This document shows, piece by piece, positions 26,320-35,065 of a stretch of 64,000 nucleotides of DNA. The notes beneath the pieces were generated by a model that made no database searches, was not told the origin of the DNA, and saw only the letters and a program-made list of their open reading frames with translations. Source of the stretch: Halobacteriovoraceae bacterium (GTDB taxonomy: Bacteria > Bdellovibrionota > Bacteriovoracia > Bacteriovoracales > Bacteriovoracaceae). The stretch spans positions 372,001-436,000 of the forward strand of contig JACKAK010000002.1 of the NCBI GenBank assembly GCA_020635115.1, given 5' to 3'. A program made the translations under genes and the position numbers. Every line of letters begins with the position of its first letter. Within the stretch, counting starts at the first letter, position 1.

Positions 26320-26607
26320 ATGTTGTTGGAAGATGTACTATTAAAACCAGTTATTACTGAAAAAGCATCGGTTGTTACAGAAGAGACAAATCGATATGGA
26401 TTCCAGGTTGCTTTAAAGGCCAATAAATTTCAGATAAAAAATGCTGTAGAGAAACTCTACGATGTGAAAGTACTTGATGTTAAAACAAGTGTAAGGCCAG
26501 GCAAAATGAAAAGATTTGGCAAAAGTGTAAAAAAATCACAAAAATCAAAAAGAGCTTTTATAAAATTGGCCGAAGGCCAGAAAATTGAGTTCTTTAGCGG
26601 TATTTAA
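26320..26607 (+). CDS. rplW: 50S ribosomal protein L23
   Basis: A 95-residue protein with LLKPVITEKASVV at the N-terminus and the conserved VRPGKMKRFGKSV loop near the C-terminus. L23 sits at the tunnel exit and docks trigger factor and SRP. It starts two bases after rplD, with an upstream AAAGG inside the rplD coding end. Confidence 0.97.
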   Translation: MLLEDVLLKPVITEKASVVTEETNRYGFQVALKANKFQIKNAVEKLYDVKVLDVKTSVRPGKMKRFGKSVKKSQKSKRAFIKLAEGQKIEFFSGI

Positions 26608-26631
26608 AACGTTGTAAAAGTTGAGGTAGAT

Positions 26632-27459
26632 ATGGGAATCAAAAAATTTAAGCCTACAACACCTTCTAGAAGGGAAATGGCCGTTTTAAACAGCGATGAA
26701 CTTACTAAAGGTGTCAAGGTGGAAAAATCACTTCTGGCACCACAGAAAACAATTGCTGGAAGAAATAATTATGGGAGAATTACGACTCGTCATAGAGGCG
26801 GTGGTGCGAAAAGAAGATACAGGGTTATTGACTTTAAGAGAAATAAATTGGATATTCCTGCAACTGTTAAGGCCATTGCATATGATCCTAATAGAACATG
26901 TAATATTGCACTACTTGCGTATGCGGATGGGGAAAAAACTTATATTCTTGCACCGCTTGGTTTAAAAGTTGGGGACAAAGTAATATCGTCACCTAATGCA
27001 GATATTACTGTTGGTAATGCAAAACGCTTAAAGGACATCCCAGTAGGGACTCTTGTTCACAATATAGAGCTAAATCCGGGAGCTGGTGGTCAACTTGCTC
27101 GTTCTGCAGGAAGTTATGCTCAAGTTATGGCAAAAGAGGGAATTGAAATACTTTTGAGACTACCTTCAGGAGAGCTTCGAAAAGTAAAAGATACTTGTAT
27201 GGCGACTATCGGTCAGGTTGGAAATCTTGACCATGAAAAGCGAAATCTTGGTAAAGCGGGAGCTACACGTCATTTGGGTATCAGACCAACGGTACGTGGT
27301 GTTGCAATGAACCCAGTAGATCACCCACACGGAGGGGGAGAAGGTAGAACGTCAGGAGGTAGACATCCTGTATCACCTTGGGGCTTGCCAACAAAGGGAT
27401 ACAAAACAAGAAAAAATAAAAGAACTGAAAAGTTCATCGTTAAAAGACGTAAAAAATAA
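26632..27459 (+). CDS. rplB: 50S ribosomal protein L2
   Basis: A 275-residue protein of standard length. RHRGGGAKRRYRVIDF lies near the N-terminus. The C-terminal segment GVAMNPVDHPHGGGEG contains the histidine near the peptidyl-transferase centre and is followed by TSGGRHPVSPWG. L2 is needed for subunit joining. GAGGTAG is placed upstream; rpsS follows after 16 bases. Confidence 0.99.
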   Translation: MGIKKFKPTTPSRREMAVLNSDELTKGVKVEKSLLAPQKTIAGRNNYGRITTRHRGGGAKRRYRVIDFKRNKLDIPATVKAIAYDPNRTCNIALLAYADGEKTYILAPLGLKVGDKVISSPNADITVGNAKRLKDIPVGTLVHNIELNPGAGGQLARSAGSYAQVMAKEGIEILLRLPSGELRKVKDTCMATIGQVGNLDHEKRNLGKAGATRHLGIRPTVRGVAMNPVDHPHGGGEGRTSGGRHPVSPWGLPTKGYKTRKNKRTEKFIVKRRKK

Positions 27460-27475
27460 ATAGGGAGTTGAAGTT

Positions 27476-27757
27476 ATGGCCCGTTCATTAAAAAAAGGAC
27501 CATTTGTTGATGAGCATTTGTTGAGAAAGGTTATGGCCCTACAAGACGATAGTGGAAAAGCAAATAAGGTAATAAAAACTTGGTCGAGAAGATCTACGAT
27601 AGTTCCAGAGTTTATTGGCCTCACATTTGCGGTTCATAACGGGAAAAAATTTATACCTGTTTATGTTACAGATAATATGATTGGACATAAACTTGGTGAG
27701 TTTTCTTTAACGAGAACATTCTACGGACATGGTGCCGATAAGAAAAATAAAAAGTAA
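27476..27757 (+). CDS. rpsS: 30S ribosomal protein S19
   Basis: A 93-residue protein beginning MARSLKKGPFVDEHL, with TWSRRSTIVPEFIGLTFAVH and LGEFSLTRTFYGH, the standard S19 sequence blocks. It binds the 16S 3' domain with S13 in the head of the 30S subunit. GGGAGTTG lies upstream. Sits between rplB and rplV as usual. Confidence 0.98.
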   Translation: MARSLKKGPFVDEHLLRKVMALQDDSGKANKVIKTWSRRSTIVPEFIGLTFAVHNGKKFIPVYVTDNMIGHKLGEFSLTRTFYGHGADKKNKK

Positions 27758-27769
27758 TAGGAGCTCTAA

Positions 27770-28105
27770 ATGGCCATTTTAGTAAAAAATAGAAGAGTTG
27801 GCGTGGCACCTAGAAAGGTAAGGGCCGTTTGTGACTTAATTCGAAAAAAGAAGGCTTCAGATGCATTAAAAGTATTAAGATTTTGTGAGAAGAAAGAGAT
27901 TTCTTTGATGCTCACGAAACTTATTAATAGTGGACTAACTATTGCTTCTGATTCGGAAAAATATGACATAGATAATTTAATTATCTCAAAAATATCTGCT
28001 GATGATGGACCTACTCTGAAGAGAATTCGCCCGAGAGCGCAAGGTAGGGCTTTTCGAGTAAGAAAAAGAACGAGTCATGTAACAGTTGAACTTAAAGAAG
28101 CGTAG
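27770..28105 (+). CDS. rplV: 50S ribosomal protein L22
   Basis: A 111-residue protein with RKVRAVCDLIRKKKASDAL and the tunnel-lining hairpin GPTLKRIRPRAQGRAFRVRK. A lower-than-usual match at the tip would matter for macrolides, but nothing odd is seen. AGGAG lies upstream; rpsC starts seven bases after the stop. Confidence 0.98.
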   Translation: MAILVKNRRVGVAPRKVRAVCDLIRKKKASDALKVLRFCEKKEISLMLTKLINSGLTIASDSEKYDIDNLIISKISADDGPTLKRIRPRAQGRAFRVRKRTSHVTVELKEA

Positions 28106-28112
28106 GTGAGAA

Positions 28113-28739
28113 ATGGGTCAGAAAGTACATCCATATGGTTTTAGATTAGGTTATATTAAAGGTTGGCATTCTACATGGTATGACAAGAAAGGTTATGCTA
28201 GTAAATTGCATGAAGATCTAAAGATTAGACAATATATAGAAAAAGAAATGAAAAATGCAGCAGTTGCAAAAGTTGACATTGACAGAACTTCTGATCAAGT
28301 AAAAGTCACTGTACATACTGCCAAGCCTGGTGTGGCCATTGGTAAAAAAGGTACAGGTATTGACAAAATTAGAAATGAACTTAAAAAGCTTACCACAGGT
28401 AGTGTCATTTTTAATATTCAAGAAGTTAAAAGACCAGATGCGCACGCCAAATTAATTGCAGAAAATATTGCTTCACAGCTCGAAAAACGTGTTGCTTTTA
28501 GAAGAGCTATGAAAAAAGTAATGCAGTCTGCCTTTAGAGCGGGTGTTAAAGGTATCAGAGTTAGAACTGCTGGTCGACTTGGTGGAGCAGAGATGGCCCG
28601 ATCAGAAGGATATACAGAGAGAAAGGTTCCTCTACATACACTTAGAGCTGATATTGATTATGATACTGCAGAGGCCCATACAACTTACGGGAAAATTGGT
28701 GTAAAAGTGTGGGTATATAAGGGTGAAATTTATAAATAA
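28113..28739 (+). CDS. rpsC: 30S ribosomal protein S3
   Basis: A 208-residue protein beginning MGQKVHPYGFRLGYIKGW. The KH domain GxxG-type loop is AIGKKGTGIDKI, and the C-terminal domain contains GGAEMARSEGYTERKVPLHT. It is shorter than E. coli S3 (233) because the C-terminal tail is missing, as in many bacteria. S3 forms part of the mRNA entry helicase site. Confidence 0.98.
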   Translation: MGQKVHPYGFRLGYIKGWHSTWYDKKGYASKLHEDLKIRQYIEKEMKNAAVAKVDIDRTSDQVKVTVHTAKPGVAIGKKGTGIDKIRNELKKLTTGSVIFNIQEVKRPDAHAKLIAENIASQLEKRVAFRRAMKKVMQSAFRAGVKGIRVRTAGRLGGAEMARSEGYTERKVPLHTLRADIDYDTAEAHTTYGKIGVKVWVYKGEIYK

Positions 28740-28759
28740 CCACTGGTTTGAGGTGAAAA

Positions 28760-29176
28760 ATGCTAAGTCCAAAAAAAGTTAAATGGAGAAAACAACAGAA
28801 AGGAAGAATGAAGGGTAAGGCTTACCGTGGAAATACTATCACCTTTGGTGAGTATGCCTTGCAAGCTACTAGCTGTGGTTATATAACGAACAGACAAATT
28901 GAATCTGCCCGTATTGCGATAAATAGACGTGCTAAAAGAGGTGGAGATGTATTTATAAAAATTTTCCCAGATAAAGTTCTGACTAAAAAGCCAGCAGAAG
29001 TGAGAATGGGAAAAGGAAAGGGTTCTCCAGAAAAGTGGGTCGCTGTAGTGAAGCCTGGAAGAGTTCTTTTTGAAATATCTGGAATAGAGAAGGAAGCAAG
29101 TATAGATGCGTTAAGACTTGCTTCATATAAACTCCCCGTTAAAACAAAAATTATTTCTAAAGAAACTCAGGCGTAG
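28760..29176 (+). CDS. rplP: 50S ribosomal protein L16
   Basis: A 138-residue protein with MLSPKKVKWRKQQKGRMKG at the start and the rRNA-contacting blocks NRQIESARIAINR and RMGKGKGSPEKWVAVVKPG. L16 contacts the A-site tRNA elbow and finishes 50S assembly. GAGGTG lies upstream. In the standard rpsC-rplP-rpmC order. Confidence 0.98.
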   Translation: MLSPKKVKWRKQQKGRMKGKAYRGNTITFGEYALQATSCGYITNRQIESARIAINRRAKRGGDVFIKIFPDKVLTKKPAEVRMGKGKGSPEKWVAVVKPGRVLFEISGIEKEASIDALRLASYKLPVKTKIISKETQA

Positions 29177-29199
29177 TTTTTTGCAGTTTGGAGAAGATA

Positions 29200-29391
29200 A
29201 TGTTGAAGTTAAGCGAAATTAAAGAGATGGATGTAAAGTCGATAGATTTAAAGTTGGCAAGTGTACGTAAAGAGTTGTTCAATTTAAGAATTCAAAAAGG
29301 TACTTCTGGAGTAGAAAAACCACACTTATTTAAAACTTTAAAGAAAGATATTGCTAGATTGCTGACTGTTAGAAAGCTTAAAGGTGAATAA
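29200..29391 (+). CDS. rpmC: 50S ribosomal protein L29
   Basis: A 63-residue helical-hairpin protein. The start at ATG 29200 follows GGAGAAG; the in-frame TTG at 29188 lies before that site and is rejected. LRIQKGTSGVEKPHLFKTLKKDIAR fits the family in its usual position. L29 sits next to L23 at the tunnel exit. The stop codon lies one base before the rpsQ start. Confidence 0.96.
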   Translation: MLKLSEIKEMDVKSIDLKLASVRKELFNLRIQKGTSGVEKPHLFKTLKKDIARLLTVRKLKGE

Positions 29392-29392
29392 T

Positions 29393-29644
29393 ATGAGTAC
29401 AGATGTAAAAAAGTTTAAGAGGCGTTTAACTGGTGAAGTTGTTAGTAATGCAAATGATAAAACTATCGTTGTAAATGTAGCAAGAAGATATAAACATCCA
29501 AAATACAGTAAATTTGTAACAAAAACAAAAAAGTATCACGCACACGATGAAAAAAATGAAGCTAATGTAGGTGATACTGTAACAATTATCGAATCAACAC
29601 CATTTTCTAAATTAAAAAAATGGCAGTTGATGAACATTAGGTAG
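29393..29644 (+). CDS. rpsQ: 30S ribosomal protein S17
   Basis: An 83-residue OB-fold protein. The ATG at 29393 is preceded by AAGGTGA with five bases between; the GTG at 29384 would overlap rpmC. RRLTGEVVSNANDKTIVVNV and KKYHAHDEKNEANVGDTV are the family blocks. It binds the 16S 5' domain early in assembly. Confidence 0.97.
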   Translation: MSTDVKKFKRRLTGEVVSNANDKTIVVNVARRYKHPKYSKFVTKTKKYHAHDEKNEANVGDTVTIIESTPFSKLKKWQLMNIR

Positions 29645-29660
29645 TAAGGAGAGTTGAACA

Positions 29661-30029
29661 ATGATACAGATGCAAAGCAAACTAGATGTAGCTGACAACT
29701 CTGGTGCAAAAGAAGTAAAGTGTGTGAAAGTTTTGGGTGGATCAAAAAGGATGTCTGCTAGCTTGGGAGACATTATAGTTGTTGCGGTTCAACAAGCTCA
29801 ACCTGGTGGAAAAATTAAAAAGGGCGAAGTGAAGAAGGCAGTAATAGTTCGAACATCATACCCTTTGAGAAGAGAAGATGGTTCTTACATTAGTTTTGAT
29901 AATAATAGTGTCGTTATTTTAAATAATAATAATGAACCAATAGGCACTCGTATATTTGGGCCAGTTGCACGAGAGTTGAGAAATCGAAATTTCACAAAAA
30001 TATGCTCTTTGGCACCTGAAGTTCTATAA
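29661..30029 (+). CDS. rplN: 50S ribosomal protein L14
   Basis: A 122-residue protein of exact family length. It begins MIQMQSKLDVADNSGAKE and carries GGKIKKGEVKKAVIVRT and the C-terminal FGPVARELR. L14 bridges to the 30S subunit and is the target of the RsfS silencing factor. AAGGAG lies upstream. It starts the spc part of the cluster with no visible separate promoter. Confidence 0.98.
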   Translation: MIQMQSKLDVADNSGAKEVKCVKVLGGSKRMSASLGDIIVVAVQQAQPGGKIKKGEVKKAVIVRTSYPLRREDGSYISFDNNSVVILNNNNEPIGTRIFGPVARELRNRNFTKICSLAPEVL

Positions 30030-30047
30030 TTAATTGGTAGGGTTGTT

Positions 30048-30359
30048 ATGCAAAAGCTTAAGTTGAATGATGAAGTAGTAGTTTTGACCGGAAAAGATAA
30101 AGGTAAAACTGGTAAAATTAAAAGAATTAACTTTAATAAGGGTAAGGTTCTTGTTGAAAATGTGAACGTTGTAAAAAAAGCGATACGTCCAACTCAACAA
30201 AATCCAGATGGTGGCCTCATAGATGTTGAAGTACCTGTGCACATTAGTAATGTGGCTGTAATTAGTCCAAAAACAAAAAAAGCAACACGAGTTAGGATCG
30301 AAACGAAAGATGGTAAGAGAGTTCGAATCGCTGTTTCTTGTGGCAGTGTCCTAGTATAA
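30048..30359 (+). CDS. rplX: 50S ribosomal protein L24
   Basis: A 103-residue KOW-domain protein: LNDEVVVLTGKDKGKTGKI is the KOW motif, then NVVKKAIRPTQQNPDGGLID. L24 initiates 50S assembly and lies near the tunnel exit. Between rplN and rplE as usual. Confidence 0.97.
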   Translation: MQKLKLNDEVVVLTGKDKGKTGKIKRINFNKGKVLVENVNVVKKAIRPTQQNPDGGLIDVEVPVHISNVAVISPKTKKATRVRIETKDGKRVRIAVSCGSVLV

Positions 30360-30370
30360 GGTGGTGAGAG

Positions 30371-30910
30371 ATGAGCAGATTAGGTGAATTATACAAAAAT
30401 GAAGTGGCCGGCAAAATGAGAGATAAGTTTGGTTACAAGAATGTAAATCAAATTCCTAAATTTGAAAAAGTTGTCGTTAACTGTGTTACCAAAGATGCTG
30501 TTTCAAACGGAAAAGTAGTCGAGAGTATATCTAAGGATCTCGGTTTAATCACCGGACAAAGACCGGTTGTGGCCAGAGCTAAAAATTCAATTGCAGGATT
30601 TAAACTAAGAGAGGGGCAAGCATTAGGGGCTTCAGTTACTCTTCGCGGTGAAAGAATGTTTGAATTTTTAGAAAGATTAATTTCTCTCTCTCTTCCTAGA
30701 GTTAGAGATTTCAGAGGTGTTTCAAGTAAGGGTTTTGATGGCCGTGGAAATTATACTTTAGGCTTAAAAGAGCAAATTATTTTCCCTGAAATCAATTATG
30801 ATCAAGTTGATAAAATTAGAGGAATGGGGATTACGATAGTAACTTCTGCAAATACAAATGAAGAAGGAAAAGAATTATTAACACTGATTGGAATGCCATT
30901 CGGTAAGTAA
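30371..30910 (+). CDS. rplE: 50S ribosomal protein L5
   Basis: A 179-residue protein with ITGQRPVVARAKNSIAGFKL, LPRVRDFRGVSSKGFDGRGN and the C-terminal GMGITIVTSANTNEE, the three standard L5 blocks. L5 binds 5S rRNA in the central protuberance. AGGTGGTGAG lies upstream. Confidence 0.98.
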   Translation: MSRLGELYKNEVAGKMRDKFGYKNVNQIPKFEKVVVNCVTKDAVSNGKVVESISKDLGLITGQRPVVARAKNSIAGFKLREGQALGASVTLRGERMFEFLERLISLSLPRVRDFRGVSSKGFDGRGNYTLGLKEQIIFPEINYDQVDKIRGMGITIVTSANTNEEGKELLTLIGMPFGK

Positions 30911-30927
30911 TAGGAAAGGTTAATGTT

Positions 30928-31113
30928 ATGGCGAGACTAGCGAAAATTGTTGCATCTAAAAAAACTCCCAAATTTGCAGTTAGACAAAGAAATCGATGTG
31001 AAGTTTGTGGAAGACCACGTGGTTTTTTAAGACAGTTTAAACTTTGTAGAGTTTGTTTTAGAACCCTTTCTTTGAAAGGGATGTTACCTGGCGTTAGAAA
31101 GTCAAGCTGGTAG
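30928..31113 (+). CDS. rpsN: 30S ribosomal protein S14, zinc-binding type
   Basis: A 61-residue short form of S14 with four cysteines in C-x2-C...C-x2-C (C24, C27, C40, C43), the zinc-binding C+ type rather than the 101-residue zinc-free form of E. coli. RFLRQFKLCR-like and GMLPGVRKSSW at the C-terminus are typical. AAAGG lies upstream. In the usual position between rplE and rpsH. Confidence 0.97.
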   Translation: MARLAKIVASKKTPKFAVRQRNRCEVCGRPRGFLRQFKLCRVCFRTLSLKGMLPGVRKSSW

Positions 31114-31132
31114 TAAGTAGGAGATTTAAGTT

Positions 31133-31516
31133 ATGATGACAGATCCAGTAGCAGATATGCTAACAAGAATGAGAAATGCTATTCAAGCGGGCCATGACAG
31201 GGTTGAGTTTCCTGCAAGCAAGCTGAAAGCAAGTGTTTGCAAAGTTTTAAAGGATGAAGGTTATATACGTTCTTTTAAAATTATTGCTAAGGCAGCAAAT
31301 GATATAAAAATAAAGGTACTCCTTAAGGAAAATGCAATCCTTGGGTTAGAAAAATATTCTACACCTGGTCTAAGGCAGTATAGAGGCTATAAATCACTAC
31401 CAAGAGTTATATCGGGGTTAGGGATTTCAGTTGTCTCTACTTCGCAAGGTGTGCTTTCTTCACGTGAGGCCAAGAAAAGAAAAGTTGGTGGTGAAGTAAT
31501 TTGTAATGTTTGGTAG
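31133..31516 (+). CDS. rpsH: 30S ribosomal protein S8
   Basis: A 127-residue protein with DPVADMLTRMRNAIQAGH at the start and the rRNA-binding C-terminus STSQGVLSSREAKKRKVGGE. Two adjacent ATGs (31133 and 31136) follow TAGGAG; either could serve. S8 is the autogenous regulator of the spc operon in E. coli, but I cannot point to its operator here. Confidence 0.98.
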   Translation: MMTDPVADMLTRMRNAIQAGHDRVEFPASKLKASVCKVLKDEGYIRSFKIIAKAANDIKIKVLLKENAILGLEKYSTPGLRQYRGYKSLPRVISGLGISVVSTSQGVLSSREAKKRKVGGEVICNVW

Positions 31517-31525
31517 GAGTTGAAA

Positions 31526-32065
31526 ATGTCAAGAATTGGAAAAAACCCAGTTGTATTACCTGATAAAGTAGAAGTTAAAATAAACGGTGGAGAGGTATTG
31601 GCCAAGGGACCAAATGGACAACTCAACTTTACATTTCCACAGAATGTTACAATAGAACAAGTTGGGAAAGAAATTGTAATTAAGCCTTTGAATGACTCTA
31701 AAGAATCTAGGTCAATGTGGGGTACAGCACGAACAATTATTAATAATATGGTAACGGGCGTAAGTTCTGGATTTACTAAATCACTCGAATTTAATGGTGT
31801 CGGTTATAAAGCAAGTGTGAATGGAAAAGAGCTTGTTTTGAATTTAGGATATTCTCATCCAATAAATTATGAACTTCCTGAAGGTATCTCAGCAAAAGTG
31901 AATAAGAATATAATAGATATAATCGGTGCAGATAAAGAACTTGTAGGATTTGTTGCGGCAAAAGTTCGATCATTCAGACCTCCAGAGCCTTACAAGGGGA
32001 AAGGAATAAAGTACCTTAATGAAAATATTATTAGAAAGGCCGGAAAAACAGGTGCTAAAAAATAG
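31526..32065 (+). CDS. rplF: 50S ribosomal protein L6
   Basis: A 179-residue protein. ATG 31526 has TAGGAG six bases upstream; the TTG at 31520 falls on that site and is rejected. It begins MSRIGKNPVVLPDKVEV and ends with PPEPYKGKGIKYLNENI and the lysine-rich tail, the strongest family block. L6 supports the sarcin-ricin loop region where the GTPase factors bind. Confidence 0.98.
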   Translation: MSRIGKNPVVLPDKVEVKINGGEVLAKGPNGQLNFTFPQNVTIEQVGKEIVIKPLNDSKESRSMWGTARTIINNMVTGVSSGFTKSLEFNGVGYKASVNGKELVLNLGYSHPINYELPEGISAKVNKNIIDIIGADKELVGFVAAKVRSFRPPEPYKGKGIKYLNENIIRKAGKTGAKK

Positions 32066-32084
32066 TTAATTAGAGGATATTGTT

Positions 32085-32462
32085 ATGAGAAAGCCTATAG
32101 GCAAAATTAAAAATGAGTCACTGGTAAAAAGGGTACGAAGAAAGCTCTCAATTCGTAAAAAAGTTAGTGGGCAAACAGATAGACCAAGAATTTGTATTAA
32201 TAAAACAAATAAGCATATAATCGCTCAAGTTATTGATGATAATGAAAGCAAAACCCTATTCTCGGTTTCTACATTTGGGAAAAATTCTGTTCCAAGTGCA
32301 AAAGGAAACGTAGAGGGAGCAAAACTTCTTGGTAAAAAACTTGCCGAGGATCTAAAAAATGCCAAAATTGAAAAAGCTGTATTTGATAGAAATGGATATA
32401 AGTACACCGGGATTATTGCTGCATTGGCAAACAGCGTAAGAGAAAATGGAATTAACATTTAA
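32085..32462 (+). CDS. rplR: 50S ribosomal protein L18
   Basis: A 125-residue protein with RKKVSGQTDRPRICINKTNK and the C-terminal FDRNGYKYTGIIAALANSVRENG. L18 binds 5S rRNA with L5. Slightly longer than E. coli L18 (117). GAGGAT lies upstream. Confidence 0.97.
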   Translation: MRKPIGKIKNESLVKRVRRKLSIRKKVSGQTDRPRICINKTNKHIIAQVIDDNESKTLFSVSTFGKNSVPSAKGNVEGAKLLGKKLAEDLKNAKIEKAVFDRNGYKYTGIIAALANSVRENGINI

Positions 32463-32488
32463 TTGAGGAAATCACCAAAGAGGATGAA

Positions 32489-33079
32489 ATGACTGAGGAA
32501 AATACAAAAGCAGAAAATACTGATGTTGAGTCACAAGTGAAAGAGAAGAAAACTGCTAGAAAACCAAAGGCAAGCAAAAAAATGGCTGCGCCAGTGAATC
32601 CAGATATGGAGGAAAAGGTTGTTGCCGTTAATAGAGTTGCCAAAGTTGTCAAGGGAGGGCGTAGATTTTCATTCTCAGCTCTCATTATTGTAGGTGATCG
32701 AAAAGGTAATGTTGGATATGGACTTGGCAAGGCTAAAGAAGTTCCTGAAGCTATTAGAAAAGCAACACAATCAGCTAGAAAAAATATGATTAAGGTTCCC
32801 GTAGACAAAGGCACAATTCCTCATAGTGTTTTAGGTGAGTTTGATGCAGGTAAAATTCTCTTTAAGCCTGCCGCTGAGGGTACAGGAGTTAAAGCTGCTG
32901 GTGCTTGTAGGTCTATTTTAGAACTTGCCGGAATTAAAAACGTATTAACAAAATCTTTGCGTGGAAATAATCCACACAATATTGTAAAAGCAACGTTTCA
33001 AGGACTAAAGCACTTAAGATCCGTTGAAGATATTGCTAAAATTAGAGGAATTGATCCTGCACGCGCGAGAGTAAAATAA
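32489..33079 (+). CDS. rpsE: 30S ribosomal protein S5 with N-terminal extension
   Basis: A 196-residue protein, about 30 longer than E. coli S5. The first 38 or so residues are a Lys/Glu/Thr-rich low-complexity extension. The S5 core then starts at EEKVVAVNRVAKVVKGGRRF, with GYGLGKAKEVPEAIRKA and the C-terminal domain including GVKAAGACRSILELAGI. S5 helps accuracy and mRNA unwinding. AGAGGATG lies directly before the ATG. Confidence 0.97.
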   Translation: MTEENTKAENTDVESQVKEKKTARKPKASKKMAAPVNPDMEEKVVAVNRVAKVVKGGRRFSFSALIIVGDRKGNVGYGLGKAKEVPEAIRKATQSARKNMIKVPVDKGTIPHSVLGEFDAGKILFKPAAEGTGVKAAGACRSILELAGIKNVLTKSLRGNNPHNIVKATFQGLKHLRSVEDIAKIRGIDPARARVK

Positions 33080-33091
33080 GCGGAGTAAACT

Positions 33092-33274
33092 ATGACCAAT
33101 AAAACAATCACAGTAAAATTAAAGAAAAGTATAATTGGATGTACAGACAAACAAGTGGCCACAGTAAAGGGTTTAGGTCTACGCAAGACAGGTAGTTCAA
33201 AAACTCTAGAAAATACTCCTGCGGTTAGAGGAATGATAAAAAAAATCATTCATATGTTAGAAGTACAAGAGTAA
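33092..33274 (+). CDS. rpmD: 50S ribosomal protein L30
   Basis: A 60-residue protein: VKLKKSIIGCTDKQVATVKG and LGLRKTGSSKTLENTPAVRG match the bacterial L30 fold and length. Sits between rpsE and rplO as in most bacteria. GGAG lies upstream at 33081-33084. Confidence 0.96.
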   Translation: MTNKTITVKLKKSIIGCTDKQVATVKGLGLRKTGSSKTLENTPAVRGMIKKIIHMLEVQE

Positions 33275-33292
33275 ATATTTGAGGATATAATT

Positions 33293-33742
33293 ATGTTGAC
33301 ACTGAATAATTTGAAGAGCCCTAAAGGGTCAGTGAGAAAGAATAAGAGAATTGGTCGTGGACAAGGATCTGGTCAGGGAACTCAGGCCGGTAAAGGACAC
33401 AAAGGTCAAAAGGCCAGAGGTGGCGGAGGAACAAGAATTGGTTTTGAAGGTGGATCAATGCCTCTGTATATGAGACTCCCTAAAAAAGGTTTCTCAAATG
33501 CTCCTTTCAAAGAAGAATTCGCTGAAATCTCGCTTAGCAAAATTGAAAAGAAATTAGATGGAGAAGTTACGCGAGAATTACTAATAAAGTCTGGATTACT
33601 AAAAGGACAAGATAAGCATAGATCTATAAAGGTTTTAGCAAATGGAGAACTTACAAAGCCATTAAAATTTAGTGGTTCAATAAAGTTTTCTAAAAGTGCA
33701 AAAGAATTAATTGAGAAGGCTGGCGGATCAATCGAGGAATAA
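33293..33742 (+). CDS. rplO: 50S ribosomal protein L15
   Basis: A 149-residue protein with the glycine-rich N-terminal blocks RIGRGQGSGQGTQAGKGHKG and GFEGGSMPLYMRLPKKGF. L15 is a late 50S assembly protein. GAGGAT lies upstream; secY begins ten bases after the stop. Confidence 0.98.
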   Translation: MLTLNNLKSPKGSVRKNKRIGRGQGSGQGTQAGKGHKGQKARGGGGTRIGFEGGSMPLYMRLPKKGFSNAPFKEEFAEISLSKIEKKLDGEVTRELLIKSGLLKGQDKHRSIKVLANGELTKPLKFSGSIKFSKSAKELIEKAGGSIEE

Positions 33743-33752
33743 AAGGAATACT

Positions 33753-35063
33753 ATGTCTAATGCTCAGGGAAAGTTTGATGAGCTCAAGAAAAAAATTGCT
33801 TTCACACTCTTGTTACTTATAGTATACAGAATGACCGCACAGGTGCCTGTCCCTGGAGTAGATCCTACGGCACTTAAAAGCTATTTTGCACAATCGGGTG
33901 GGGGATTGTTTGACTTATTCAATACTTTTGTAGGTGGTTCGCTAAAACGTTTTTCAATTCTCGCGCTAGGTATTATGCCCTATATCACGACTTCAATTAT
34001 ATTTAGTCTTCTTGGAGAAGCAGTTCCGCAAATTGCTGAGTTGCAAGAAGATAGTGAGGGACATAAAAAAATTCAAAAGTGGACAAGATATGCAACTGTA
34101 GTTTTATGTTGTATCCAGGGATACGGGATGGCCGCAGTGTTTGAAGGTTTTAAAAGCCCTAGCGGAGCGATGGTCGTGCCTGAACCAGGATTTATTTTCA
34201 AATTCACAGCTATGATAACACTAGCAGGAGGAACTATGTTTCTCTTATGGCTTGGTGAAAGAATAACTGAGTATGGTTTGGAAAATGGTGTGTCACTTAT
34301 TATTTTCGCAGGTATTGCTGTTGCACTACCAGCTGAGTTGTATCAAAAGATTACCCTCTATCGAAATGGTGAACTTGCAGGAACTACATTATTAATTACA
34401 ATTGCAGTAATCGTTGTAGGTTTTTACATCGTATCGTTTATTGAAAGCTCCTATAGGAGTATACCTGTCCAGTATGCTAAAAAAGTTGTAAATAATAGGG
34501 TATACGGAGGAACACAAAATCTTCCTGTCCGTGTTGATACAGGTGGTGTTATGCCTCCGATACTAGCTTCATCCTTACTTGCAGCTCCAGCGACATTCGC
34601 ATCATTTGTTTCGAAAGAAAGTGCTATTCATCCATACTTACAGACTGTTCAGCAGTCTTTGGCGCCAGGAAATATTTTATTTAATGTATTGTTTGGTTTA
34701 CTAATTGTTTATATGACTTATTTCTATGCACCAATACAATTTAAAACTAAAAAAATATCGGAAATGCTTCAGAAAAATAATGCATTTGTACCTGGTATAA
34801 GAGCTGGAGCAAAGACTCAAGAGTTTTTGGATTTTGTATTGAACAGATTATCTTTTTTTGGAGCCATTTTTTTGGTAATTATTTGTATTCTTCCTACAAT
34901 TTTAACAGGAAATGCAACAAGGTTTAGTGGGACTTCCTTGCTGATTCTTGTTTCTGTCTCAATTAGAGTAATGATGAATATTCAATCATTTTCTTACTCA
35001 GACCGTTATGAAACTGCCTATAAATCAAGAGGTAAGTACAACGGCAATAACCGAAGGTTTTGA
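33753..35063 (+). CDS. secY: Preprotein translocase subunit SecY
   Basis: A 436-residue protein. ATG 33753 follows AAAAGGAA; an earlier in-frame start at 33711 would lie inside rplO. Ten membrane segments can be traced, from KKKIAFTLLLLIVYRMTAQV to the last near SGTSLLILVSVSIRVMM. Other family marks are GIMPYITTSIIFSLL (TM2), the plug-side PVPGVDP and GVMPPILASSLLAAP (TM7). SecY forms the translocon pore with SecE. adk follows with almost no gap. Confidence 0.97.
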   Translation: MSNAQGKFDELKKKIAFTLLLLIVYRMTAQVPVPGVDPTALKSYFAQSGGGLFDLFNTFVGGSLKRFSILALGIMPYITTSIIFSLLGEAVPQIAELQEDSEGHKKIQKWTRYATVVLCCIQGYGMAAVFEGFKSPSGAMVVPEPGFIFKFTAMITLAGGTMFLLWLGERITEYGLENGVSLIIFAGIAVALPAELYQKITLYRNGELAGTTLLITIAVIVVGFYIVSFIESSYRSIPVQYAKKVVNNRVYGGTQNLPVRVDTGGVMPPILASSLLAAPATFASFVSKESAIHPYLQTVQQSLAPGNILFNVLFGLLIVYMTYFYAPIQFKTKKISEMLQKNNAFVPGIRAGAKTQEFLDFVLNRLSFFGAIFLVIICILPTILTGNATRFSGTSLLILVSVSIRVMMNIQSFSYSDRYETAYKSRGKYNGNNRRF

Positions 35064-35065
35064 CT